DNA of 64,000 bases from positions 49,111-113,110 of the forward strand of contig JACKQF010000010.1 of the NCBI GenBank assembly GCA_024232965.1, written 5' to 3'. Both the position numbers and the translations under genes were made by a program. Each line of letters begins with the position of its first letter. The first letter of the stretch is position 1. The stretch is from Verrucomicrobiaceae bacterium (GTDB lineage: Bacteria > Verrucomicrobiota > Verrucomicrobiia > Verrucomicrobiales > Verrucomicrobiaceae). Positions 50,520 through 59,183 of the stretch are shown in pieces. A model generated the notes under the pieces. It saw nothing but the letters and a program-made list of their open reading frames with translations. It had not been told where the DNA came from and did not search any database.

Positions 50520-51485
50520 TCAACCTAGGCCCACGGCCTCCCGGACTCGCGCCAGGGTGGCGCGGGCGATTTTGCGAGCTTTTTCGGCTCCGTCTGCGAG
50601 GACGCGGTCGACGTAGCCGGGCTCTGCGAGGATGGCCTCGCGACGGGCACGCATGGGGGCGAAGAAGTCCCAGGTGGCTTGGAGGAGGCGCTTCTTGAAG
50701 TCGCCGTAGCCGATGCCGCCGCGCTGGTGGTCTGCCACCATGACGTCGTAATCGGCTGGGCTGGCGACGAGCTTGTACAGCGCGAGAATGGAGGAGCCCT
50801 CGATGGACTTGGGATCTTCCACGGGGGTGGAATCCGTCTTGATGCCCATGATCTTTTTCTTCAGTGCCTTTTCTTCTTCGAAGAGCTGGATGGTATTGTT
50901 GTAGCTCTTGCTCATCTTTTGCCCGTCCAGTCCGGGGACGACGGCTGTCTCCTCCCGAATGCGTGGCGCGGGAATGCGCAGGAGCCCCTCACCAAAGGCC
51001 TCGTTCATCTTCACTGCGAGATCGCGCGTGACTTCGACATGCTGCTTCTGATCCTTGCCGACAGGGACGACATCGCTGTCGTAAATCAGAATGTCTGCGG
51101 CCATCAGCACGGGGTAGGCAAACAGTCCGTGGGAGGCGGAGATGCCGTGGGCGACCTTGTCTTTGTAGGAGTGGCAGCGCTCTAGCAGACCCATCGGAGT
51201 GACGGTGCTGAGGATCCAGGAAAGCTCCGTCACCTCGGGGACATCGCTCTGGCGGAAGAAAACGCACTTGGCAGGATCCAGACCGCAGGCGAGGAAATCC
51301 ACGGCGAGTTCGCGCACGTTTTCGCGCAGCGTCTTCGCATCATGGATGGAGGTCAGGCTGTGGTAGTCCGCAATGAAGTAATAGGCTTCCCCCTCGTGTT
51401 GGAGGTTCAGCGCGGCCTCCATCATGCCAAAATAATTGCCGATGTGGAGACGCCCGCTGGGCTGGAGGCCGGATAGGATTCGCAT
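50520..51485 (-). CDS. trpS: Tryptophanyl-tRNA synthetase
   Basis: A 321-aa class I synthetase charging tRNA-Trp. The first catalytic motif is SGRLHIGNYFG (residues 9-19, HIGH equivalent) and the second is DGQKMSKSYNN (KMSKS). IADYHSLT and PVLMAADILIYDSDVVPVGKDQKQHVE are typical of TrpRS. ATG 51485 starts the usual MRILSGLQPSG. The gene lies 34 bp downstream of the RppH-type gene and is probably co-transcribed. The 264-bp spacer up to 50519 holds no gene I can support. Confidence 0.96.
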   Translation of the reverse strand: MRILSGLQPSGRLHIGNYFGMMEAALNLQHEGEAYYFIADYHSLTSIHDAKTLRENVRELAVDFLACGLDPAKCVFFRQSDVPEVTELSWILSTVTPMGLLERCHSYKDKVAHGISASHGLFAYPVLMAADILIYDSDVVPVGKDQKQHVEVTRDLAVKMNEAFGEGLLRIPAPRIREETAVVPGLDGQKMSKSYNNTIQLFEEEKALKKKIMGIKTDSTPVEDPKSIEGSSILALYKLVASPADYDVMVADHQRGGIGYGDFKKRLLQATWDFFAPMRARREAILAEPGYVDRVLADGAEKARKIARATLARVREAVGLG

Positions 51486-51519
51486 AGGGCGGGTAGTAAT
51501 GTAGCGCGCCAGCGGCAAG

Positions 51520-52071
51520 TCAAATGGCCGATCCGCTACCGATGTCGATGCCGAAGAAATCGACAAACACCTGGTGATAGACGTGCCGCTTGAACTTGGG
51601 CACCCAATCGGCCTTGAATTCCTGCGGCGCGATCCACTTCCACCGGGCGAATTCCCGCTCCGTCGCGTCTAGGTTAAAATCGGCGTCGGTGCCGGTGTAG
51701 CGGCACAGGAAGTAGCTCTGCTCTTGCCCGCCATAGATGCCGTACTTCAGCCGCCCCTTGGTGAAGGCGTAACGATAGCCATCGCGGCGAGAGAGAATCG
51801 CGACGTGCTCTTTGCGCACGCCGATTTCCTCCTCCAACTCGCGAAAGAGAGCGGTCTCGGCGTCCTCGCCACTATCCACGCCGCCCTGTGGGAACTGCCA
51901 GGCGCCCTTGATGCCGATGCGTTCTGCCACAAAGATGTACCCGTCTTCGCGCTGCAAGATGGCCGCGACGTTGGGGCGAAAGACGGTGGGCAGTTCGGAT
52001 GAGGTAGTTGCGCTGGAGGGCTCTTCTGGCATGGAGTTTTTTTTCGTTACACCATCCATCGTGCTTGTCAT
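51520..52071 (-). CDS. rppH: RNA pyrophosphohydrolase-like Nudix hydrolase (RppH type)
   Basis: A 183-aa Nudix protein. RPNVAAILQREDG, then WQFPQGGVDSGEDAETALFRELEEEIGV contains the full Nudix box (GGxxxGE...REL.EE.G). The ending EFARWKWIAPQEF and KRHVYHQV fit RppH, which removes pyrophosphate from 5'-triphosphorylated mRNA to start decay. A diadenosine polyphosphatase activity is a close alternative. The N-terminal ~25 residues are Ser/Thr-rich and extra; an internal ATG at residue 14 is a possible start. Confidence 0.85.
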   Translation of the reverse strand: MTSTMDGVTKKNSMPEEPSSATTSSELPTVFRPNVAAILQREDGYIFVAERIGIKGAWQFPQGGVDSGEDAETALFRELEEEIGVRKEHVAILSRRDGYRYAFTKGRLKYGIYGGQEQSYFLCRYTGTDADFNLDATEREFARWKWIAPQEFKADWVPKFKRHVYHQVFVDFFGIDIGSGSAI

Positions 52072-52143
52072 GCAATTCGTCGTTTACGGCAAAAGAGTCA
52101 TTCAACGTGAAACGGCCTGCACTGGCCGCGTTGGTTTCAGACC

Positions 52144-54066
52144 ATGAAAGCCGTCACCGCCGCTGTCCTCTTGTGCCAATTCCCGCTCCTGATGCAGGCT
52201 GAAGAGCCACTCTTTGTGGCCACGCCGCTGACCCAGGAGGGCCAGTTCACCGGCGGAATCGAAGGCCCCTGCGTGGATGCCGCTGGCTTTGTGTATGCGG
52301 TGAACTTTGAAAAATCCGGCACCGTCGGTCGAACGACACCGAGCGGAGAGGCAGCGCTTTTTGTCACCCTGCCGGAAGGCAGCACCGGCAACGGCATGCG
52401 CATCGGCTCCATGGGCGAGGCCTACATCGCGGATTACACCGGCCACAACGTCCTGCGCCTGGATCTGGCGACCAAGGTCATCTCGGTCTATGCGCACAAT
52501 GCGGAGATGAACCAGCCCAATGACATCGCCATCACGCGCGATGGGATTCTTTACGCCAGTGATCCCAATTGGAAAGAAGGCACGGGCCAGGTCTGGCGCA
52601 TAGATGCCGGGGGGAAATTCACCCGCGTTGCGGAAGGCATGGGCACCGCGAACGGCATCGAGGTCAGCCCCGATGGCGCACACCTTTACGTCAATGAGAG
52701 CGCACAACGCAAGGTGTGGGCCTTTGACATCGACGCCAAGGGCGGCCTGACCAACAAGCGGCTCATCAAAGAGTTCCCAGACCACGGCTTTGACGGCATG
52801 CGCTGCGATGTCGATGGCAATCTCTACATCACCCGCCACGGCAAGGGCACCGTCGTGAAGATGACGCCGACTGGCGAAGTCCTGCAGGAGATCGACGTGC
52901 TGGGCGCCAGCCCCTCCAACCTGTGCTTTGGCGGACCTGATGGCCGCACGATCTACGTGACGGAGATGGAAAAGCGTCGGCTGGTGCAGTTCCGCGTTGA
53001 TCGGCCGGGGCGCGAATTCACCCTGTGGAAGAACGCCCCACAGACGGGCGAGCCTGAACCGCCGGAGATCCAGCGCATCGTGGCCGTAAAGAATGTCTGC
53101 GCCTGGCCAAACCTGACTCTCATGCCCGATGGCAGCGTGACCGCTGTCATCTTTAACCAACCCGGCCACGGCACCATGCAGGGCGATGTGGATTGCTACG
53201 CTAGCGCAGACGGCACGACCTGGGAGAAGCGCGCCACCATCACTCAACACGATCCCAACACGATCCGCATGAACCACAGCGCTGGTCTCGCCAAGAACGG
53301 AGATCTCGTGGTGCTGTGCTCTGGCTGGACCAATGAAAAGCAGCCCGACCGGCCCAAGCAGGCGGATTTTCGCGATGACATCCTCGCTCCTTGGGTGATG
53401 CGCTCCAGCGATGGTGGGCGCACTTGGCAGAAGGAGACAGCTTTCCCCGTAGCAGAGAGCGCCGAGTGGAGCCAGCACATCCCTTTTGGCGATATCTGGA
53501 CAGGGGCCGATGGCGCGCTGCACACGAGCACCTATCAAGGGCAGTTTGCTGATCCCAAAAAAGGAACCAAAACCAAATCCTGGCGCTCCTGGCATTGCCG
53601 CAGCGATGACGACGGCCACACCTGGAAGATGGTCTCCGTCATCGGCCCTCAACACAATGAGACCGATATCTTCCCGCAAGCCGATGGCACATGGCTCGCC
53701 GCCGCTCGCATCGATACGATGGAGATCTTCCGCTCCAACGATGAAGGCAAGACTTGGTCCAGCCTGAGCAAGCCCACTGCGCGCAATGAGATCAATGGCC
53801 ACCTCTGCCAGCTCAAGGACGGGCGCTTGCTGCTGACTTACGGCGTGCGGATCACCGGACGCCATGGGGTTTGTGCGAAGTTCAGCAAAGACGGTGGCCA
53901 CACCTGGTCGGAACCGCTGCGCATCGCCCACAGTTTCGTGAACGACTGCGGATACCCCAGTAGCGTGCAGCGGGCCGATGGCAAAATCATCACTGCCTAC
54001 TACGCCAAAACTGCGCCAGAACACAACGCCTACCACATGGGCGTCGCCATCTGGTCTGCGGAGTAG
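52144..54066 (+). CDS. SMP-30/gluconolactonase-sialidase fusion, secreted
   Basis: A 640-aa protein with a signal peptide (about residues 1-19). Residues about 35-290 form an SMP-30/gluconolactonase six-blade propeller with candidate metal ligands Glu40, Asn126, Asn170 and Asp217. Residues about 310-640 form a second, sialidase-like propeller with Asp boxes SSDGGRTWQKE, SDDDGHTWK, SNDEGKTWS and SKDGGHTWS. A lactonase and a glycan-binding or cleaving propeller in one chain suggests sugar-acid polymer degradation. It stands alone between rppH (divergent) and an AraC-type regulator. The reverse strand is open over nearly the full length but is a shadow. Confidence 0.87.
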   Translation: MKAVTAAVLLCQFPLLMQAEEPLFVATPLTQEGQFTGGIEGPCVDAAGFVYAVNFEKSGTVGRTTPSGEAALFVTLPEGSTGNGMRIGSMGEAYIADYTGHNVLRLDLATKVISVYAHNAEMNQPNDIAITRDGILYASDPNWKEGTGQVWRIDAGGKFTRVAEGMGTANGIEVSPDGAHLYVNESAQRKVWAFDIDAKGGLTNKRLIKEFPDHGFDGMRCDVDGNLYITRHGKGTVVKMTPTGEVLQEIDVLGASPSNLCFGGPDGRTIYVTEMEKRRLVQFRVDRPGREFTLWKNAPQTGEPEPPEIQRIVAVKNVCAWPNLTLMPDGSVTAVIFNQPGHGTMQGDVDCYASADGTTWEKRATITQHDPNTIRMNHSAGLAKNGDLVVLCSGWTNEKQPDRPKQADFRDDILAPWVMRSSDGGRTWQKETAFPVAESAEWSQHIPFGDIWTGADGALHTSTYQGQFADPKKGTKTKSWRSWHCRSDDDGHTWKMVSVIGPQHNETDIFPQADGTWLAAARIDTMEIFRSNDEGKTWSSLSKPTARNEINGHLCQLKDGRLLLTYGVRITGRHGVCAKFSKDGGHTWSEPLRIAHSFVNDCGYPSSVQRADGKIITAYYAKTAPEHNAYHMGVAIWSAE

Positions 54067-54290
54067 CCCCCCTGGGGGGAAGGGCTAAGACACAAGCCAT
54101 CCAGCCCACCCCGGGGCTTGGCGGCTGCTTGGCTGCGCGGCAAACGCAGGACTCACAGGGTCGGCATACTGGTTTCCACTATGCCCGCACTTCGGGATTC
54201 CATGACGTGCTGTACCGTAGTTGAGCACAATATCGGAACAGTCACTGGGCGCTACCATGGTCACGTCAACCTTAACCCAGAAACGCGCTC

Positions 54291-55109
54291 ATGAACACGA
54301 CTACTCCCTCACTCACCGGCCGCCAGCGATTCATTCAGAACCTCGCTGACAGTGATCTGTTTCAGCATTATCAGCGTGCCTTCCACACGCTCACCGAACT
54401 GCCACTCTGCCTCGAAGCCGTCGAAGAAGGCCGCGAGCCCGAAGGCGTGATCACCCACACTGGCATCGCTGGTGTCGTTGAGACCCTGGTTCCGGTGAAG
54501 GTTGGCAAGACTGCCGTCGCTGCCATGAAGACCGGTGGCGTTCGTCTCACCCCTGCCAGTGCAGCCGCCTTTGCCCCAGTGGCCCGCGAGCTTCTGGAAA
54601 AAGACCACTCTGCGGCCGAGATCGCTGCCGCCAAGGTTCACTTTGATCAAGTGCCCGTCATGAGCCAAGAACGCTACGACGCAGCGCTGGCCATCCTGAA
54701 GTCCTTCGCCGTCCAGTTGGGTGAAAGCGCACACCGTCTCCTGTTTGCCCACGCCACCCACGAGCCCGAGGCCGTCCGCAATGCCAAGGCCTTCATCCAC
54801 GACCACCTCGCAGAGCCCATGTCCCTGGAAGCAGTCGCTGGTGCCGTCAATGTCAGCCCCTTCCACTTCTGCAAGCTCTTCAAGCGTTCCACCGGTCTGA
54901 CCTTCACCGACTTTGTAAACCGCGCTCGCGTCGAGAAAGCCAAACGCCTTCTCATGCGCCCCGCTGCTCGCATCACCGAGGTCGCCTACGATGTCGGCTT
55001 CCAGTCCCTTTCCCACTTCAACCGCAGCTTCCGTCGCATTGCGGCAGAGAGTCCCAGCGAATTCCGCATGCGGATGAAGTCCCCACGCAACCACTTGGTG
55101 GCCGCGTAA
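54291..55109 (+). CDS. AraC-family regulator with PocR-like N-terminal domain
   Basis: A 272-aa regulator. The C-terminal ~105 residues form the AraC double helix-turn-helix: MSLEAVAGAVNVSPFHFCKLFKRSTG and ARITEVAYDVGFQSLSHFNRSFRRI. The N-terminal ~150 residues resemble the PocR/ligand-sensing domain of similar regulators (SDLFQHYQRAFHTLTELPLCLEAV) but lack the usual conserved cysteines, so metal sensing is doubtful. The upstream spacer (54067-54290) has a C6-T-G6 hairpin after the previous gene. The HMA-domain gene is 187 bp downstream and could be a target. Confidence 0.85.
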   Translation: MNTTTPSLTGRQRFIQNLADSDLFQHYQRAFHTLTELPLCLEAVEEGREPEGVITHTGIAGVVETLVPVKVGKTAVAAMKTGGVRLTPASAAAFAPVARELLEKDHSAAEIAAAKVHFDQVPVMSQERYDAALAILKSFAVQLGESAHRLLFAHATHEPEAVRNAKAFIHDHLAEPMSLEAVAGAVNVSPFHFCKLFKRSTGLTFTDFVNRARVEKAKRLLMRPAARITEVAYDVGFQSLSHFNRSFRRIAAESPSEFRMRMKSPRNHLVAA

Positions 55110-55296
55110 AACACCCATTCAGCGGGCTCTGACCCGCCTGCGACCCTTTGCCGGAGATGGCGTACGCGTCTTCCCACGGCATTCACCCCGGAGTTGATCT
55201 TCCTGCGCGTTGGCGGACGGCTCCGGGGTGCCTTATTTTAGGTCCATTGAAGTTTGTGCAAATATTTGTCAAGGATGGCGCGTCTATGCAGATGCT

Positions 55297-55800
55297 ATGA
55301 AGCATCTCATCATCCCCACTCTGATTCTTGCCCTCACCACCTTTGCTCGCGCAGAGGCCACCGTCACCCTTGAAGGTGTTCACAATTGCTGCAAAAGCTG
55401 CGCCACTGGCATCACCAAAGCTGCCACTTCTGTCAAAGGCGTCACCGCCGAGATCGATGGCACGAAAGTGACCCTCACAGCCAAGAACGAATCCTCCGCC
55501 AAGAAGGCTGTCGAAGCGATCATGGACGCAGGCTACTACGGCACCACCGGTGCTGAAGCCAGCACCACAGCCGCCGCCCCAGCTTCCAAGAAGCTCAAAG
55601 GCGCTACCGTCACCAACGTTCACCTTTGCTGCGGCAAGTGCGTGAAGGCCGTTGATGCTGCCGTCAAGACCGTCGCCGGCGTCACTGGTGCCACCATCGA
55701 AAGCAAAGCCACCAGCTTCACCGTCGAAGGCGAATTCGACGAAGCTGAGCTCGTCGCCGCCCTGAACAAGGCAGGCTTCCAAGGCAAAGTCGGCAAATAA
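55297..55800 (+). CDS. Secreted protein with two heavy-metal-associated (HMA) domains
   Basis: A 167-aa protein with a signal peptide (MKHLIIPTLILALTTFARA). Two HMA-type beta-alpha-beta repeats follow (about residues 21-85 and 97-165), joined by an Ala/Thr-rich linker. The metal loops read GVHNCCKSC and NVHLCCGKC, that is CCxxC rather than the common MxCxxC. A periplasmic copper, zinc or mercury chaperone is plausible, but the altered loop leaves the metal open. A strong terminator follows 34 bp after the stop, so the gene is transcribed alone. Confidence 0.8.
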   Translation: MKHLIIPTLILALTTFARAEATVTLEGVHNCCKSCATGITKAATSVKGVTAEIDGTKVTLTAKNESSAKKAVEAIMDAGYYGTTGAEASTTAAAPASKKLKGATVTNVHLCCGKCVKAVDAAVKTVAGVTGATIESKATSFTVEGEFDEAELVAALNKAGFQGKVGK

Positions 55801-55833
55801 GGTTCCGCCCAATCCAAACTTCCAATTCCAAAA

Positions 55834-55863
55834 CCTCCGCTCACATCGAGCGGAGGTTTTTTT
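55834..55863 (+). terminator. Rho-independent terminator of the HMA gene
   Basis: CCTCCGCTC (55834-55842) pairs with GAGCGGAGG (55848-55856) across a 5-nt loop, followed by seven T. It is the clearest intrinsic terminator of the window. Confidence 0.92.
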
Positions 55864-55924
55864 GTGCAGCGGCAATGGTTGATTTCGCGATCAGAATCCC
55901 CATTCATGACGTTCTTCCTTGGTC

Positions 55925-57124
55925 ATGGAGCACGTCCGCCGATTCATCTTTGCCTTATCCATCTTTGCCATCGCAACTTTTGGGTTCCTGAAGTGGCGCG
56001 CAGGCCAGCAGGGCTATGGCCTCAGCGACCTCCTACAGGGCACCGCGCCGCCTGCGGACAGCGGCTTCACCACGCCTGCAAAACCAGCGCTGGATCTGAA
56101 CGACACCAAGCTGCTGTCGCAGATGAGCGATGAATTTGCCAACCTCTCCGCCGCCGTTCTCCCCGCCGTCGTCAGCATTACCGCTGAGACGGTTGTGCCG
56201 GGCCGATCCGGTTGGCATCCATTCTTCGGCATGGTGCGGGAGCGCTCCCAGCGCGTGCCCAGTCTCGGTTCCGGTGCCATCATCAGCAAAGAGGGTCACG
56301 TCATCACCAACTTCCATGTGATCAATCGCGCCTCATCCATCTTCGTGACCACCAGCGACAACCAAAAACTCCCTGTCACCGTTTTGGGTGCTAGCGAGGA
56401 GCGCGATGTCGCATTGCTCAAGATCCAAAGTGATCGCAAAGACTTCCCGGCCCTCACCTTCGCCAATTCGGACGTTTCCCGCGTCGGCCAGATCGTCTTT
56501 GCCGTCGGGAACCCCTTTGGCCTCAGCGGCACAGTCACTCAGGGCATCATCAGCGCCCGCGACCGACACCTCAGCGATAGTAGCCTGGACTACCTGCAAA
56601 CCGACACCGTCATCAACCCTGGGAATTCCGGGGGACCCCTCGTCGATGTGCGTGGGCAGATCCTTGGCATCAACGTCGCCATCTATCAGGGGGATGAAAA
56701 CGTCACCTCCTGGCAAGGCGTCGGGCTCGCCATTCCCGCCAACGACGCCAAGCGCGTCGTAGAGGCCATCCTCGAGCTGCCGAAACCCAAGCCCGGCAGC
56801 AGCAACAGCACCAAGTCGGTGATGGGCAGCGGCTACTTGGGGCTGGAACTCAACTCAGAGCCGCTGGACTTAGGCGGCATCAACTCCAGTCAGACCGGAG
56901 CGCTCGTCACCGCCATCGTCCGCGGCTCCCCAGCCCAACTTGCCGGCCTCCAGCCCGGGGATATCATCACCCAGTTCAATGGTGAGTCCTTTCGATCGCC
57001 CAACGATTTCCTCGCCATGATCCGCATGCACGACGCCGGCGAAACCGTCACCATCGACATCATCCGCAACCGGCAGGCCCTGCAACTTCAAGCCACCCTC
57101 GGCGCCCGTCCAGACGGCGGCTAG
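55925..57124 (+). CDS. HtrA/DegP-type trypsin-like serine protease with one PDZ domain
   Basis: A 399-aa envelope protease. A membrane anchor or signal occupies residues 6-23. The protease domain (about 70-270) has the triad His131 (NFHVI), Asp161 (ERDVALLK) and Ser235 (NPGNSGGPL). One PDZ domain (about 290-395) has YLGLEL and GSPAQLAGLQPGDIITQFNG. With one PDZ and an anchor it is closer to DegS than to DegP, and may take part in envelope stress signalling. The GTC-ATG at 55925 is chosen; an in-frame TTG two codons earlier is possible. Confidence 0.93.
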   Translation: MEHVRRFIFALSIFAIATFGFLKWRAGQQGYGLSDLLQGTAPPADSGFTTPAKPALDLNDTKLLSQMSDEFANLSAAVLPAVVSITAETVVPGRSGWHPFFGMVRERSQRVPSLGSGAIISKEGHVITNFHVINRASSIFVTTSDNQKLPVTVLGASEERDVALLKIQSDRKDFPALTFANSDVSRVGQIVFAVGNPFGLSGTVTQGIISARDRHLSDSSLDYLQTDTVINPGNSGGPLVDVRGQILGINVAIYQGDENVTSWQGVGLAIPANDAKRVVEAILELPKPKPGSSNSTKSVMGSGYLGLELNSEPLDLGGINSSQTGALVTAIVRGSPAQLAGLQPGDIITQFNGESFRSPNDFLAMIRMHDAGETVTIDIIRNRQALQLQATLGARPDGG

Positions 57125-57229
57125 AGACCAGAGGACCGTCGTCCCGATCCCTCGTTGCAATCCGCCTGCGCGGCACCCCCCAGCAGAAAGTCATTGCCAT
57201 CCAACCCGCAGACCCGCAATCTACGCGGC

Positions 57230-58714
57230 ATGAAGACGTTTGCGTTCATTCTGCTGGGTCTGTCGGCATGCATTGCATCGAAGGCAGCCACGATCGCGCC
57301 CGAAGTAGCGGAGCTCGGCTTCGATAGCCGCTGGGCTGGCGGTGCCATTCCTCAAGACGTCAACTTGCCCTCGTGGATCACCCAGATTCAGCAGGATGGC
57401 GGCGTCTTTACCGATGAACCCCGTTCCTGGAGCGTCGATGCCGCAGCACCCCAGGGCACCGGCAAGATCGTGATCGGCCTGGATCGCGCGCGGATTCTCA
57501 GCGGGAACCTCGTCGTCACCCTTCTCTTTGATGCGGATGAAAATGCCGACATGGCCGTCCAGCTCTTTGATTCCCAGGGTCGCGTGGTCGTCGTCGATCT
57601 CTTCGGCAACATCGTGGACATCGGCAGGCAGGCCACCACTGACACCTTTGTCGTGCCCCTCAGCAAGTATCCCAGTGCGGATCGCCTCGTCATCCGGCGC
57701 GTGCAGGGCGGCCTACGTCTCCACGGCCTGGTGCTCTTTCCCATTGTCGCCGAAGGCCCCATGGAACAAGCCGCACTCAAGGACCTCGCCCGCACCTTGG
57801 GAGATCCCCTCAGCCCGGAAAACCCCCTCGTCCCCCGCATCCAAAATCTCGCCCGCACCAGTCGCGTGGCTGTCTCCCCCGTCAAACCCGCGGGCGTCAC
57901 CACCTCCGCGGCAAAGCAGGCCTACCCAGCGGCCGCGCCCACCAGCACCCCGATGGCCGCACCTGCGGAGGGTCTGCTGGTGCACTTGAATTTTGATCAG
58001 GGCAACGTTCTCGACTCCAGCGGCCGTGGCAATCACGGCCAACTCCAGGTGGGCGCCGCCCTCGTCCCCTCCGCCGAGCGTGGCAACGTGTTGCGCCTGC
58101 GCAAAAAGACCGCCGGCCTGCGTTCAGACACCTGGGATTCCGTCATCATTCCTTCAGACAAAATGCCGAAGCTGCACGACGATCTTTCGCTCTGTGCCTG
58201 GGTCCGCTACCGCTCCATCAGCCGCGGATTTGGCAGCCAGATCGTTTGGCATGGCGACTCGAAGCCGGGCCGCGACCCCTGGGTGCTGCACCTCCTGCCC
58301 AGTGGCCAGGCCGAATTCCGCTCCGACCGATCGGTGACGGGCCGACCCCAGTTCACCGTGGTCAAAAACGAAATCTCCCTCTCCCCAGCTGGTACTCCCC
58401 AGCCCACCCAGCAAGTCAGGGTCAAGTCGCCCCAGAAGCTCGCGCCAGACCAGTGGTACTTTGTCGTCGGCACCATGGAAATGATGAACGCCCGCACCCG
58501 CACCATGCGCCTCTACGTGAATGGAGAGCGCGTCAACGAACTCCAGACCACGGAGCCCGTCGGCTACGACACCGCTGGCATGTGGACGACCATCGGCGCG
58601 GTGGATCGCGGTGGCTGGCAGGTCCTTGATGGCGATATCGACGACGTCCGCATCTACGAACGCGCCCTGCAACCCGCAGAGGTCAAGGCACTGTACTCGC
58701 AGCCCTGGAAGTGA
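57230..58714 (+). CDS. Secreted LamG/concanavalin-like domain protein
   Basis: A 494-aa protein with a signal peptide (MKTFAFILLGLSACIASKA). Residues about 20-190 look like a beta-sandwich (FDADENADMAVQLFDSQGRVVVVDLFGN). An Ala/Pro linker (~230-260) precedes a LamG domain: LLVHLNFDQGNVLDSSGRGNHGQLQ, LSLCAWVRYRS, WYFVVGTMEM and DGDIDDVRIYERALQPAEVKALYSQ. LamG domains bind carbohydrates or proteins. It lies 105 bp after the protease and 34 bp before the MotA/TolQ-like gene, probably one operon with the latter. Confidence 0.82.
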   Translation: MKTFAFILLGLSACIASKAATIAPEVAELGFDSRWAGGAIPQDVNLPSWITQIQQDGGVFTDEPRSWSVDAAAPQGTGKIVIGLDRARILSGNLVVTLLFDADENADMAVQLFDSQGRVVVVDLFGNIVDIGRQATTDTFVVPLSKYPSADRLVIRRVQGGLRLHGLVLFPIVAEGPMEQAALKDLARTLGDPLSPENPLVPRIQNLARTSRVAVSPVKPAGVTTSAAKQAYPAAAPTSTPMAAPAEGLLVHLNFDQGNVLDSSGRGNHGQLQVGAALVPSAERGNVLRLRKKTAGLRSDTWDSVIIPSDKMPKLHDDLSLCAWVRYRSISRGFGSQIVWHGDSKPGRDPWVLHLLPSGQAEFRSDRSVTGRPQFTVVKNEISLSPAGTPQPTQQVRVKSPQKLAPDQWYFVVGTMEMMNARTRTMRLYVNGERVNELQTTEPVGYDTAGMWTTIGAVDRGGWQVLDGDIDDVRIYERALQPAEVKALYSQPWK

Positions 58715-58748
58715 AGCTGCCCCAGCGCGCAAAAAGGATTTTCCAGCC

Positions 58749-59183
58749 ATGAATTCCACCCCTCCACCCACCACGACACCCCGCCCCGGTCATCGTCTGG
58801 CCCAGACAGGCGCATGGATGCAATTGGGCCCCGTGATCGGGATGGCCATGACGGCGGTGGGGATGGTGAGGGCCTTCAGTGTACTCCAAACCGACGGCGG
58901 CAGTGACCCCAGCAAACTCAGCTCTTCCATCGGCTTGGCGATGTACACCACCGCCATCGGCCTGATCTTTTCTATCATAGGCGCAGGCCTAGTCCTCTTC
59001 GCCGCACTGAAGCAGGGCTACCGGGCAGAGTGGCTCTTCTGGTTCCTGATCATCGTCGGCGGAAGCTACCTCCTCATGTTCCCTCTCGGCCTCATCATCG
59101 GCGTTCCGTTCCTGGTGACGGCGCTCTCGAAGCGGGCGGAGTTTCTGCGGCCATGCTGCCCCCCGGCTTCTTTCCGGCCTTGA
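58749..59183 (+). CDS. MotA/TolQ/ExbB-like membrane protein
   Basis: A 144-aa membrane protein. The first part (AWMQLGPVIGMAMTAVGMVRAF, then DPSKLSSSIGLAMYTTAIGLIFSIIGAGLVLFAAL) follows the pattern of the MotA/TolQ/ExbB proton-channel core, where xGTxxGM and a Thr-Ala-xGL helix form the channel. A third hydrophobic pair near residues 90-125 replaces the usual cytoplasmic loop and tail. No TolR/ExbD partner is visible. The last 30 codons overlap the 3' end of the convergent minus-strand gene by 89 bp. Confidence 0.6.
   Translation: MNSTPPPTTTPRPGHRLAQTGAWMQLGPVIGMAMTAVGMVRAFSVLQTDGGSDPSKLSSSIGLAMYTTAIGLIFSIIGAGLVLFAALKQGYRAEWLFWFLIIVGGSYLLMFPLGLIIGVPFLVTALSKRAEFLRPCCPPASFRP

Noticed and set aside
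52102..54036. A 644-codon open frame on the minus strand, opposite the SMP-30/sialidase fusion
   Set aside because: The plus strand encodes a clear two-domain protein over the same bases. The reverse frame is Gly/Ala/His-rich without any motif, which is typical of the antisense frame of GC-rich genes.
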